Shown here: positions 1 through 9,850 of the stretch, piece after piece | How the letters are laid out: each line of letters starts with the position of its first letter | How positions within the stretch are numbered: the stretch's first letter is position 1 | DNA from: Nitzschia sp. pyKryTriq1 | Taxonomy: Eukaryota; Bacillariophyta; Bacillariophyceae; Bacillariales; Bacillariaceae | Direction: 5' to 3' | Length of the DNA stretch: 64,000 nucleotides | NCBI GenBank assembly: GCA_956465555.1 | Contig: OY101128.1 | Span: forward strand, 1 to 64,000 | The notes under the pieces: generated by a model | What the model saw: the letters and a program-made list of their open reading frames with translations, nothing else | Database searches by the model: none | What the model was told of the DNA's origin: nothing | Position numbers and translations under genes: made by a program

Positions 1-324
1 CCCCAACCCCAACCCCAACCCCAACCCCAACCCCAACCCCAACCCCAACCCCAACCCCAACCCCAACCCCAACCCCAACCCCAACCCCAACCCCAACCCC
101 AACCCCAACCCCAACCCCAAGCCTTCAACCCCAACCCCAACCCCAACCCCAACCCCAACCCCAACCCCAACCCCAACCCCAACCCCAACCCCAACCCCAA
201 CCCCAACCCCAACCCCAACCCCAACCCCAACCCCAACCCCAACCCCAACCCCAACCCCAACCCCAACCCCAACCCCAACCCCAACCCCAACCCCAACCCC
301 AACCCCAACCCCAACCCCAACCCC
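1..324. repeat. Telomere, CCCCAA repeat
   Basis: More than 50 head-to-tail copies of the hexamer CCCCAA fill the window start, with one variant patch at about 121-126 (GCCTTC). The C-rich strand runs 5' to 3' into the chromosome, as expected for a left chromosome end. The repeat decays into CCCTAACC and TTAACC-like sequence from 325. Confidence 0.93.
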
Positions 325-600
325 TAACCTTAAGTTAACCGTAATTTAACCTTAATTTAACTTAATTTAACTTAATTTAACTTAACCCTAACCCAACTTA
401 ACCCTAACCCAACTTAACTTAACCCCAACATAACTTAACTTACCTAAGTACCTATTAACCTATTAAGTACTATTAACTATTAGTATTATTAATATTAGTA
501 TTAGTATTAACATAACTTAACTTACTTAAGTACCTATTAACCTATTAAGTACCTATTAACTATTAGTATTAGTAATATTAGTATTAGTATTAACATAAGT
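325..600. repeat. Subtelomeric degenerate repeat and 80-bp duplication
   Basis: 325-425 is a mixture of TTAATT, TTAACC and CCCTAACCC words that look like decayed telomere repeat. From about 426 a roughly 80-bp AT-rich unit (AACATAACTTAACTTAC, then CCTATTAA and TTAGTATTA words) occurs twice in tandem, and a third copy begins at about 591. No coding frame is convincing. Confidence 0.75.
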
Positions 601-624
601 TAACTTACCTACCTAGAAAAAAGT

Positions 625-770
625 ACACACACAGACACACACACAGACACACACACAGACACACACACAGACACACACACAGACACACACACAGACACAC
701 ACACAGACACACACACAGACACACACACAGACACACACACAGACACACACACAGACACACACACAGACAC
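625..770. repeat. 12-bp minisatellite (AGACACACACAC)n
   Basis: AG dinucleotides recur every 12 bp inside a CA tract, for about 12 units. The open frames across it on the minus strand (poly VCLC and poly CV) are artefacts of the repeat. Confidence 0.9.
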
Positions 771-818
771 ATGAAAAAAGCAAAATGCAAAATATATCGC
801 TTCTCGAACCTCTGGTGC

Positions 819-1196
819 ACACTACTACTCCTCTGCTACTACTACTATACCTTGTTGCTAACTCACTAATCCTACTTACCCTTGTTCCTAATCCCACTTG
901 CCCTTGTTCCTAATTCCACTTGCACATGTTCCTATTCCCATTTTTCCATGTTTCCTTTTTCCAATTTCCGACTTCTGACTTCCAATTACCCAACCCCAAC
1001 TATCCATATGAGACACACTACTACTCCTCTGCTACTACTACTATACCTTGTTGCTAACTCACTAATCCTACTTACCCTTGTTCCTAATCCCACTTGCCCT
1101 TGTTCCTAATTCCACTTGCCCATGTTCCTATTCCCATTTTTCCATGTTTCCTTTTTCCAATTTCCGACTTCCGACTTCCAATTACCCAACCCCAAC
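819..1196. repeat. 196-bp tandem duplication, two copies
   Basis: The segment 819-1014 is repeated at 1015-1196 with an offset of 196 bp. I see two mismatches over about 180 aligned bases. The unit is C/T-rich (CTTGTTCCTAATCC words) and has no convincing coding content. It looks like a young subtelomeric duplication. Confidence 0.85.
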
Positions 1197-1364
1197 CCTA
1201 AAGCAAGACAACATGTTGTAGTCTGCATGAAATATTTGGATTAACTCTACTCGTATACTGTAACAAAGCAGAGCGATTCTCCCAGAAATTTGCCAAAGCC
1301 GACTAACCATATTATATGTATTGCTATGTGCAAAATTAAAGAAGCTGCATCAGACCATATCCTC

Positions 1365-3322
1365 CTATACATGTACCGGGTCGAAGTCGTCTTCCCGGTA
1401 TCGCTTGCTGCTCGGGATTTTAATGTCGTCGTCATCTTCATCGTCATCTCCTTCGTCCTCCTCTGATTCAGAATGGTCCTCCAAAGCGCGCTTTGTGGAT
1501 TCAACCTCAGCCCGAAGCTGTTCTGTCGCTTCATGAATCAGATTGTTCAAAGCTACAATCTCACTCGAGAGACTCTCAAATCTATCCTGGTTCGGGGGAG
1601 CCAATTTACCAGTCGATGATTTCTTTTGATTCTGCATGCGCTCCAGCTGCAATGCAACAATCGAGCAAATGATGTTGGCAGTTGCTTTCTCGTCAGACAA
1701 CCGATTTTAAAAAGACAGCTGAGACTGGGATCTACCCTTAAAGCACTTACCTCCTCTTCGGCCTTGGTTTTAGCTTCCTCGGAACCTTCCATTTCTTTTG
1801 TTAGACGTTCGATCTGTGTCAACGGGGAACAAGTAGTGAAACAAATGTTAGGTGCATGTGTATTTCGAACAATGTCGGCGCTTGTTTCGTACTCCGGTAC
1901 GATACAGTGATGACCAGCGTACCTTTTCATTGGCAATCTTAATTAACGACTCGCGCCAAGTTTTAAATTCTTCAGATTCTTCCAATGCTTTCTTTAGACG
2001 TTCGATCTGTAGCAGCAAGGAAAAGATGATGTTAGGTATGTTTCAGTGCCAGTGTTTGTACCGAACGATCCAGCGATGACCAGCGTACCTTTGCATTCGC
2101 ATTATGATTCAAAGACTCGAGACTCAGTTTGGCTTTCTCAGATTCTTCCAGTTCTTTTGTTAAACGCTCGATCTGTGGCAGCGATGACCGGCGTACCTTT
2201 GCATTCTCAGACTCGAGACTCATTTTAGCTTTCTCAGATTCTTCCAGTTCTTTTGTTAGACGTTCGATCTGTGGCAGCGAGGAACAAACAATGAAACATT
2301 GTGAGGCGCACATGTGTCTCGATCATCGTCGGCGCCTGTACCGTACTGGTGGGATCCAGCGACGACCAGCATACCTTTTCATTTGTAATTTGAATCAAAG
2401 ACTCGCGATTCTGTGCTTCCGCCGTGGTAATTTGCATCGTATTGACAGCGCCACTTTCTGCCTGTTTCGCTTCTTTCAGGTCTTCAATGGCCTGCTGAAG
2501 CTTCTCTTCGGCTGTTTTCTTTCCCTCTTGTGCTTGCTTTAGATCCTCTTTGATCTTTTGCTGCATATCTAGTAAGCTCGTCAAACTCTTATGATGTCGC
2601 CCTTTGATAGTATCTAGTTCGTTCTGAACTTTAGCCAAGGTCTCTTCTGCCGTTCGTCGAGCCTTCTCGGACTGCTCCACTCGAGGTTGCAGCGCTGTTT
2701 GTGATGCTTGCTTCTCCTGCAGTTTGGCTTTCGTATCGGATAACTCTTTCTCCAAACGATTCACTCGCTGTCCTAGTTCCTGGACCTTTTGCTCAGCCGA
2801 CACGCATTGAGCCTCCAGTTCTTTGGATTTGCTCTCGAATTTTGTCTTTTCGCGTGATAGCCGATCCATTTCTGGTCTCCACTGCACTCGCTCCTTCGCC
2901 ATGGCCAACCGCTCCTCACCCAAAGTCTTTCGCATACTGTCGAGCTTTTCCTCGGCAGCTTCTCTCGATTTCGTCACAAGCTCGAGTTGTACTGAGAGTT
3001 CCTTTTTGTGCTTTGCCAGCGCATCGTAGGTGGTCTGCAAGGTTTTGCGTTTTCGCGTTTCCAGCGAGGCTTCGTTGGTGACTTCTTGAACTCGATGTTT
3101 GAGTTCCGAAGTGGTACTGCGTAGTTTCGCAATCTCCTCCCACTGCTCTTTTCGAGCATCGTAGCGAGACTGCTGGGCGGCGACTGAAGGAGCCTCATCG
3201 GATAAGAGTGATTTTGTGGGAGTGTCAATCATCAAAATGGATCGCAGAGCGGCAATGGATTCCTTGATACTCTTGTCTTTTTGACCGCCTGGAGTGGTGG
3301 GCGGAGGAGCAGTTGAACTCAT
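1365..3322 (-). CDS. Coiled-coil protein with duplicated heptad exons
   Basis: Proposed model: complement of join(1365..1688, 1751..1813, 1923..2006, 2089..2172, 2197..2268, 2375..3322), about 524 residues, all introns phase 0. Exon 1 (316 aa) starts MSSTAPPPTTPGG and is almost wholly heptad-rich coiled coil (runs of E, K, Q, L). The next four exons are 63-84 nt, and each begins IERLTKE or a close variant (the third begins IERLKKA), so they are tandem duplicates of one coiled-coil exon. The last exon ends in an acidic tract and a basic SSKRYRE patch that could be nuclear. Splice sites are GT-AG with related intron ends (CCACAG or CTACAG acceptors). The intron at 2173-2196 would be only 24 nt and is in frame, so it may simply be translated. 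The resemblance to SMC, myosin or kinesin tails is generic; no motor or ATPase motif is present and no function can be assigned. Confidence 0.75.
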
Positions 3323-3518
3323 CCTGTTGACCGAAGCAGAAAGATTCGATATAGAAAACGGTTTCGGGATGAAATGGGTGTTGTTGTTTTAGAGTTTGCG
3401 TGGATTGGGAATTGGGATGGAAATGAAGGCACACAACACACAACATCATGGAGCCGCAGTGGTCTTGCACCCGAAGGCCGAATGCCAAGTGCCGGAGTGC
3501 AAGCCCCAGGATTTCCTC
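3323..3518. other. Intergenic, upstream of coiled-coil gene
   Basis: This would be the promoter and 5' UTR of the minus-strand coiled-coil gene. The open frames here are short, and I recognise no coding or RNA feature. Confidence 0.5.
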
Positions 3519-4028
3519 ATGTACCATCGGATTGGTTTATTTTACATTGGATTATAACCTTCTAGAAATAAATTTTATGTTCGCGAGCACGAACTTGCTT
3601 TTTTGCGCGTCGGCCGTATTCATGTACGTATACAACATTCTTAATTGGCTAAGGCAGCGCCAGACTAAGCTTAAATAGGCTTAAATAATGACGTCATTGC
3701 ATCCATTGGCTAACGCAGTCGAAAGGGCTAACCCGGAGGTTACCCATATTGTGTGCCATCGGATTGGTTTATTTTAAATTGGATTATATACTTCTAGGTA
3801 TTAATTTTATGTTCGCGAGCGCGTACTTGCTTTTTTGCGCGCCGGTGACATTCATACTCGTGCACATCACTCCAGTTGTAAAGGGCTAACCCGGAGGTTA
3901 CCTTCGTTATGTGCCATCGGATTGGTTTATTTTACATTGGATTATATCATTCTAGGTTTAAATTTTATGTTCGCGAGCGGGTACTTGCTTTATGCGCGCC
4001 GGTCACATTCATGTACCGGTACGCACAC
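3519..4028. repeat. Dispersed ~160-bp repeat, three copies
   Basis: Three diverged copies start at about 3519, 3750 and 3907. Each carries CATCGGATTGGTTTATTTTA, then TTTTATGTTCGCGAGC, then a GTACTTGCTTT or similar word and a GCGCGCCGG word. Copies 2 and 3 are preceded by GGGCTAACCCGGAGGTTACC, giving a period of about 159 bp. CCAAT-like ATTGG words recur in each copy. The short ORFs across the copies end with the repeat and are not genes. Confidence 0.8.
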
Positions 4029-4590
4029 TACACTCGTAATCGGCCTCTGCTACTACTACTAGCTAGATAGCGACGTGACGGTCGCCAGATAGAGGAACAG
4101 AAGGAAGAGTCCGCTCCATTCGAGTTGGGCAATAAGGAATGAGTTGATTTCAATTCCCAGACGACTGGCGTATGACGTCATCAGTATGTCCTTCTGTCCT
4201 GATCATGAAAATCACGCGCAAGGACCACCCGCGCGTTCGAGCAATCCCAGCCACGAGCGCCCGAGCGAAATTACACGATCTAGCTCACTATTTTACTGAT
4301 GTGGCTAGATCAGACACTAGATCAAGTACTAGGACTTACATCCTTTTGGTTCCCAGTAGGAATGAAGAGATGCACATCCTGAGTCAGTGCCAATGATGTG
4401 GTAAGATAAAGGACAGTAGAATCCTGTGGATTTACTACTGGAAAATGCAATTACAAAAAAAACTACTGGAAGTTTTTCTGGAAAATCAAGAGTAGCAAAA
4501 TAGACAATAAAAAATAGGCTCACAATTATCACAACAAATTACTACTCTACTTCACGACGTCGGTCTCGACTCCGCTACTTCGATCCGTGC
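4029..4590. other. Intergenic, no gene seen
   Basis: Short ORFs exist on both strands, but none has a recognisable motif or a start and stop in good context. Confidence 0.4.
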
Positions 4591-4591
4591 T

Positions 4592-5209
4592 ATGGAATTC
4601 ATATCGGCGGTCGACTTCATCGATACGATCCCTATCGATATTGCATTCGACCATCGCCATGCACAAGCGCTCTCGTACATCTACGCGTATTTGCGTTTTT
4701 CGTTGTCACGCGCGCCGGGAACCGCGACACCATTTGCGGACTTCGTCGACGGCACTACACGGAACTACGCGACTGTTCTGAAAGCCCTTGTCCGTCGTAC
4801 CCAACAGACGCGTAGCGTACAAAGCCATCTTAGTGTACACAGTACCCATACCCCACCTCCGTACACTCCCGCGTCATACGTTCCGTACACTCCACTAGTC
4901 GCCAGCGCTCATCCTTCCACGTACCGTACCGTAGCTCCACAGCCCATCGACCCGTACACAGGACTTTTTGAGTCGGTTCCCCGGGAAGATCCCAGTATTC
5001 CTCATACCGTCACGACTCGGTCCAAGGTATTTACGCCCCGTTCGGTGAATCAGGGGGAATTACGACATAACGACGATGTGGTCAGCGCTACTACTACTAT
5101 AGCTTCTGTTAGGCCTTCCCCGAACGATGTGAAATCCCATGTTTCCAGGGATATTTCAGCTAGAAAACCAAATCTGTTTCAATTCTGTTACAATAAATTG
5201 CTCCATTAG
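4592..5209 (+). CDS. Orphan ORF, 205 aa, unknown
   Basis: An ATG-initiated frame begins MEFISAVDFIDTIP. Its first 70 residues are mixed hydrophobic and polar. A Pro/Tyr/Thr-rich middle follows (PPPYTPASYVPYTP), and the C-terminus is Ser/Thr-rich with no domain I recognise. It lies 160 bp from a Copia reverse-transcriptase relic on the other strand, so a gag-like or repeat-derived origin is possible, but no zinc knuckle is visible. It could also be a chance frame. I assign no function. Confidence 0.35.
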   Translation: MEFISAVDFIDTIPIDIAFDHRHAQALSYIYAYLRFSLSRAPGTATPFADFVDGTTRNYATVLKALVRRTQQTRSVQSHLSVHSTHTPPPYTPASYVPYTPLVASAHPSTYRTVAPQPIDPYTGLFESVPREDPSIPHTVTTRSKVFTPRSVNQGELRHNDDVVSATTTIASVRPSPNDVKSHVSRDISARKPNLFQFCYNKLLH

Positions 5210-5371
5210 CACAACCTCTCGTTTGAAAGAAACGAAAGAGTAAGCTGAGATCTCATTAAAGATAAGTTCTTTTATAGATTAAATGATGTTCATTTAATAT
5301 CGGGATTGGGGCTTGTTCGTGTCGTGTGTATGATTTTTATATATTTAGTAGTCTACAAGGCGGGTACGAGA

Positions 5372-5791
5372 TTAGAGTGTGGGAGGCGTGCGTGGCGAGA
5401 TCCTTCGTGGTTCCACGTGTACGTATGATGGTGAGAACGTGTTTGCTTTTGGTTCCTCGACCTTATTGTGACCATCGGCCACGAAGCGAGCCTTTCTGGT
5501 AAGAGTTATTTTGACATCAAAAACCATATGGCATCCTATCTTCTTGTGCCCGATGGGTATTTCGTCCCCGTCGTTGAACTCAAAAGCGACTCTCACTTTC
5601 TTCATCTCCTTCTCTATCGCCTTTTGCCAGAAGTCAGTCCCCGTTTGTCGATCAATCTCGAGAGCATCCTTCACGCTCTTGGGGAGTCGAATCCCGTATT
5701 TATGGGACCGCTTCCAATACTTAGTTTTGACTTTCGCCAGGATCCTATCCTTCCTGCGAATAGCATGAGCAACCCACCACGCAAAAGCTGG
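5372..5791 (-). pseudogene. Ty1/Copia reverse-transcriptase fragment
   Basis: The minus frame reads from PAFAWWV (5791) through SVKDALEIDR, DFWQKAIEKEM, IPIGHKKIGCHMVFDVK and RKARFVADGH. This is the hallmark N-terminal part of the Copia RVT_2 domain, including the W-x2-A-I-x-K-E-M and G-x-K-x-I-G-C-H motifs. An in-frame stop lies just upstream of PAFAWWV, and the frame decays after ADGH into an unrelated tail with a stop at 5372. Integrase, the YVDD catalytic motif and RNase H are absent. It is a dead element fragment whose 5' end abuts the divergent PHD gene. Confidence 0.85.
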
Positions 5792-5804
5792 CTAAATCAA
5801 GCCG

Positions 5805-6212
5805 ATGCCAATGATGCCAGATCCAAACGAGGCCAGAAATGGCAAGCTCATCGTCAGTCCGCAACTTGCTCTCGCTCCAGCAGCAGCAGCTACGGCTACG
5901 GCTACGGCTACGGCTACGGCTACAGCTACAGCTACAGCTGCAGCTGCAGCTACAGCTACAGCTACAACTACTTCCAAAGACCAACCCGACAGCGACAGTG
6001 GTATCTCTCTAGACGATCTCAACTGCTGCGTATGTTTTGTGGGCGACGCCACGGATGACAACGATGTGCTACTCTGCGATGGACAAGGCTGCTGCCGCGC
6101 GTTTCACATGGACTGTGTGGTCCCTCAAGTGCAGATGAAAGATATCGAGGATGAGAACGAGAATTGGTTCTGCCCTTTCTGCAGCGCAATTTACACCCGA
6201 GTCAAAGATTGA
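5805..6212 (+). CDS. PHD-finger protein (short)
   Basis: A 135-residue frame starts at ATG 5805. Residues 24-57 are an Ala/Thr low-complexity tract encoded by a GGCTAC/AGCTAC hexamer microsatellite (about 5875-5970). Residues 74-126 form a C4HC3 PHD finger: C-x2-C (74, 77), C91, C96, H101-x2-C104 and a WFCPFC ending (123, 126). PHD fingers usually read methylated or unmodified histone H3 tails in the nucleus. The frame ends at TGA 6210, directly followed by an in-frame ATG and 119 more open codons, so the protein may once have been longer. The promoter side carries a Copia relic only about 15 bp away, which suggests a rearranged 5' end. Confidence 0.7.
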   Translation: MPMMPDPNEARNGKLIVSPQLALAPAAAATATATATATATATATAAAAATATATTTSKDQPDSDSGISLDDLNCCVCFVGDATDDNDVLLCDGQGCCRAFHMDCVVPQVQMKDIEDENENWFCPFCSAIYTRVKD

Positions 6213-6893
6213 ATGGAGGGTGCTGAAGATCTACTCAGCAAGGACGCTAAACGGGTACCAAGAGAGATTTCCAAGGAGAGAAGCGACTACGCTTGGCCTA
6301 TCCAGAATGGTGCAATCGAAATGGTAAAAAGTTCGAAGAATCATTGCACGATTCAAAACATTCCCGTCAAGCCTTTGAATGAATACGCTGACTTGCTGAC
6401 GCCAACCGCTCAAGGCGACACCATCCCCTCGTTTGCATCATCCGAGACCAGCATGCCGCCAAATATGATGAACAATATGGAACCTGCACCGCCAAAACAT
6501 GAACAGCAACTGCAATATGGTCAGCCCGAGTATGGCCTGCCTCCATGTTTGGCTAATGTAGCTGCCTGATGGTTAGGCTATGCCTCCGCCCCAGTACAGT
6601 ACTCCTACAACGGACACGGACAAGGCCCACCCCCGCAATATTCGTACGGCGTCGACCAACAGCAAATGGGTTACATGCAGCAGCAGCAGAAGCCGCAGCA
6701 GAATCATTCGCAACAATATGGAGGGCAATATCCAGGGCATGTCGAAAAACATTTCGAACCTTCAAGAAACTCAAACGTGCCTATCGAAAGGAATCATCGA
6801 CGACGAGGTGAATTCTACAAAATGTCCGGAGTGGTGGATTCGGCACTCTATTATGCTACTAGAGTAGCGAACTCAATAATAACTCTATTTTAA
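6213..6893 (+). pseudogene. Decayed Q/Y/G/P-rich tail after PHD gene
   Basis: The PHD frame continues after the TGA from 6213 to 6569 (MEGAEDLLSKDAKR, then NMMNNMEPAPPKHEQQ and GQPEYGLPPC). After a frame change near 6570, a Q/Y/G-rich frame runs to a TAA at about 6893 (SAPVQYSYNGHGQGPPPQ, GVDQQQMGYMQQQQK). Composition is continuous across the breaks, as expected for a prion-like Q/Y/G tail of one protein broken by a stop and a frameshift. An unrecognised intron is the alternative, but no canonical GT-AG pair of sensible length joins the frames. Confidence 0.5.
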
Positions 6894-7026
6894 AACCAAT
6901 ACTATGTCATTATCAGAACGAGACATAAAATTGAACCTACTTCATTTTTGTGGTCATGAGAATAGAATCGAATATCCAGCAGGACAAGAATACATGGACG
7001 GACACGCGGAGAAACTGGAATAATTA

Positions 7027-8649
7027 TTACTTTCGAGCATTCGACCAGCCCCAGATGACCGTCTCCTTGGGATACACGGTGGCAGCAAAACTCGGCCGTG
7101 CCTTGCAACGATCCAAGTAGGCTTGAACGTGCGGGTACTCCTCCGCCAGATTGGGGACTCCCGACTTGAAACCTTCAATGCCCGTTTCCAAATGATACAG
7201 TTGAGGAACCAAACGACAATCCAATGTAGTAAACTTGTCACCGTCCAAAAAGATCCTGCTGTCGTCGGCCAAATGATCGTTGAGCGTTGCGAGTTTCGCC
7301 TTGAGATTATCCAATTGATCATTGGAATAATCATCTTGGCCGCCGCCGCCGCCGTCCTCTGGTGCCTTTAAATATTGCGCCATAGCAGGAAAGAACCCCT
7401 CCAATACAGCTTCTCCCGACGATTTTGATGATGATGATGATTTTGATTTGGTAGGAGTGAGCGATGGTTCGGTAAAGAAGAATTCCAAATAATCGACAAT
7501 GCCTCCACTTTCAGTATAGCATTCCTTTCGATGACGAAGGGCCGGCATGCTACCTTGATAGTGTTCGATCAACCAATTGGGTTTCGTTTCGGGAGTACAG
7601 GGCTGGAGATTATATTCCAATCCCTTTTCTTCCAAGACCATTCGAACAAAATGAGCAAAGGGACAGTCTCCGACACTCACCCCATCTTGGGCCGCTTTGA
7701 GATACAACGTCATGCCGCCCTCTATATTATATATCGATATACGTGTGTGTGTGTTTTGATATGATAAAATATATTATGAGATGAGACAGAGGAAATAGTG
7801 GAAGAACGAAAATGAGTATGAGTATGACGACTGATGAACAAGAGTCACATTCTCCTCTCGAGTTGGAAGGATGGTCGAGATCGCGACAAGCAAGCATAAC
7901 ACAAGATGTTTCGAATATTTCTAGTCCATCCCACAAACAAACAAACAAACAAACAAACAAACAAACAAACACCGTGGCAGCAGCACAGCAAGCATCCATT
8001 CCTTTCGGCTTGGGGCATCATCGCATACGAGTAGTCGATGATGATGATGGATAATATATATATCGAGAAACGCCAAAGTCATGAATAAGCAAGCATCCTG
8101 CTCTGCCGATATTGCCGTTCCATCATAACGTGCCAACCAACCAACCAACCAACCAACCAACCAACAAACACGAATCATAGCACACCGGAGAATGCATGAT
8201 ACACCATCATCATCACATATATCATAACATAACAGAACATAGTAGTATAAGACACACACACACACACACACACACACACAAGAAAACACACCCGTTGGAG
8301 TTGCTCCTTCCCGACGCTGTTCCAGACCCCTCGTTCGAACCATATGCAGCGATGACGACGTTCTTGATGACGTTGATGACGTTCTTGACGATGATGATGA
8401 TGATGATGTTGTTGACGACGACAATAAGACGGAGGATGTTCTTGTCCTTGTCGTCATCGGCGGTGCCCATGCGTTGGCCAGCATCATGCTTCCTCGTCCA
8501 CCACCACCAACAGCAGTACCCGAGCTACTGATGCTTCCGTGCTTGCAGACGGCCGAGGACATGATCGTTCCCAACGGAACCACCAGCAGCAGCAGCAGCA
8601 GCAGCCGACGCCACGAACAATGAAATCGAGAGGAGGCAGCAACCAACAT
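7027..8649 (-). CDS. Plastid-type DHAR/CLIC-like glutathione transferase
   Basis: Two-exon model: complement of join(7027..7721, 8292..8649), 349 residues. Exon 2 encodes a thioredoxin-fold GST of the DHAR/CLIC type: LYLKAAQDGVSVGDCPFAHF with the catalytic Cys in GDCPF, MPALRH with the cis-Pro, ESGGIVDYL, then an alpha-helical C domain ending ETVIWGWSNARK. DHARs reduce dehydroascorbate with glutathione. Exon 1 encodes a hydrophobic signal-like core (RRLLLLLLLVVPLG) and ANAWAP at residues 58-63, close to the ASAFAP plastid-import motif of diatoms. The splice (donor GTGTGT at 8291, acceptor TATATAG ending at 7722) is phase 1 and keeps the frame into the first GST methionine. The intron is 570 nt and contains CAAA, CCAA and CA microsatellites. 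The alternative is a cytosolic form starting at 7713. The Ala/Ser/Gly spacer makes exon 1 less certain than exon 2. Confidence 0.78.
7929..8280. repeat. Microsatellites inside the DHAR intron
   Basis: Three simple repeats sit in the proposed intron: (CAAA)n at about 7931-7972, (CCAA)n at about 8129-8163 and (CA)n at about 8251-8280. They create long low-complexity open frames on both strands that are not genes. Confidence 0.9.
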
Positions 8650-9850
8650 CCTTGTTATAATGATAGATGGATTGATACGTTCAGCAGGAGTAGGAGTAGT
8701 AGTAGTACGCTCTACCACTAGTCGAGGATGTGAAAAAATAAAATGTCGTCGTTTCATTAAGATGCGATGAAAGATAGAATATAGATGCGAAAAACGCGAC
8801 GAAAGGAGAGGTTGGTGGATGCGTGATGCGGTGATGCGGTGATGCGGGTGATCGATGCGATGCGATATGCCCGATGTTTGTTTTGAGTTTTGATGGCCAT
8901 CGCATCATCATGCATGCATGGGTCGGAAGGACGGAGCGACGGAGGAAAGTAGCGACGGACGCCGGGAGGACGATACGATGATTTTGGCGGGAAGTCAAGG
9001 GAGTTTGCCGCCGACCGATCTCGCGATTACACTCTTCTGTTCGATCCATAGAAACATCCATCCATCCATCCATCAACTTATCGTACCTGGCAAACCATGT
9101 TTTTCAAAGTCTGGAATTTCCTTTGTCATTGTTGTTATACTTGTTGTACCGGTATTTGATACTGGTGGTGGTGTTGTTGTGGGTCGACGATGGGAAAAAG
9201 AATGATGTACCGGTACTACTAACAACAAGAACAAGTCAAGCCGCGGCGGCATAATCGCCGCTTCTTCTTGCGTGCGTGTGTCCTGCCATGCATTCGGATC
9301 GTTCGATCATTTTAGTCGTGTGACTTGCGTAAGGCGCGCATGTAGGATCGTGCAACGCTTGCGTGACGACGCCATGATACGTACAGTACGTGCCGGTAGT
9401 ACAGTCCATAAATTTTTGTCTGTATGTGTCTGATCCCGCGCTGGCCGATGGTTTGAATACATTATTTTCTATGAATTCAATTTATGTAGATTCTAATGTA
9501 CGTATAAATGCATTCACCTAATTACACTCCCAATCCGTGCGAGACACTGAAAGGAGGCATATCTAATCGCGCCGGTCCGACCCGGAATGCCGACCGCTTG
9601 GCTTTTGGGCATGAACGAGGAAGGCCGGGATGTGACCTTTTTTTGGGCCGTCCAAAGACGCAATAATGATGATGGTGATGATGATGATATTAGACTAATG
9701 ATATGACATAAGGATCATATTATCATCGCCACTGGTGACATCCACAGCTTCCTTCATTATCATTATTGGAACACTACAAGAGTACAACCAGCTCTCACCA
9801 TACTACAGTACAACACAAGTACAGATCAGTACAGCACAGTACAGCACAGT
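8650..9850. other. Intergenic between divergent DHAR and five-span genes
   Basis: This 1.2-kb stretch lies between the 5' ends of two divergent genes and should hold both promoters. I see GATGCG and ATCC simple repeats (8820-8870, 9055-9072), a CAT/GAT tract near 9664-9690, and GTACAG-like words just before the downstream ATG. No coding frame is convincing. Confidence 0.5.

Noticed and set aside
605-897. Two minus frames rich in CLCV/CV
   Set aside because: They are the 12-bp CA-type minisatellite read in frame; there is no gene context.
7921-8291. Continuation of the minus open frame past the DHAR exon 1 donor (poly CV, LFVCLFVC, WLVGWLVG)
   Set aside because: It is made of three microsatellites in the proposed intron, and splicing at 8291/7722 gives a complete enzyme.
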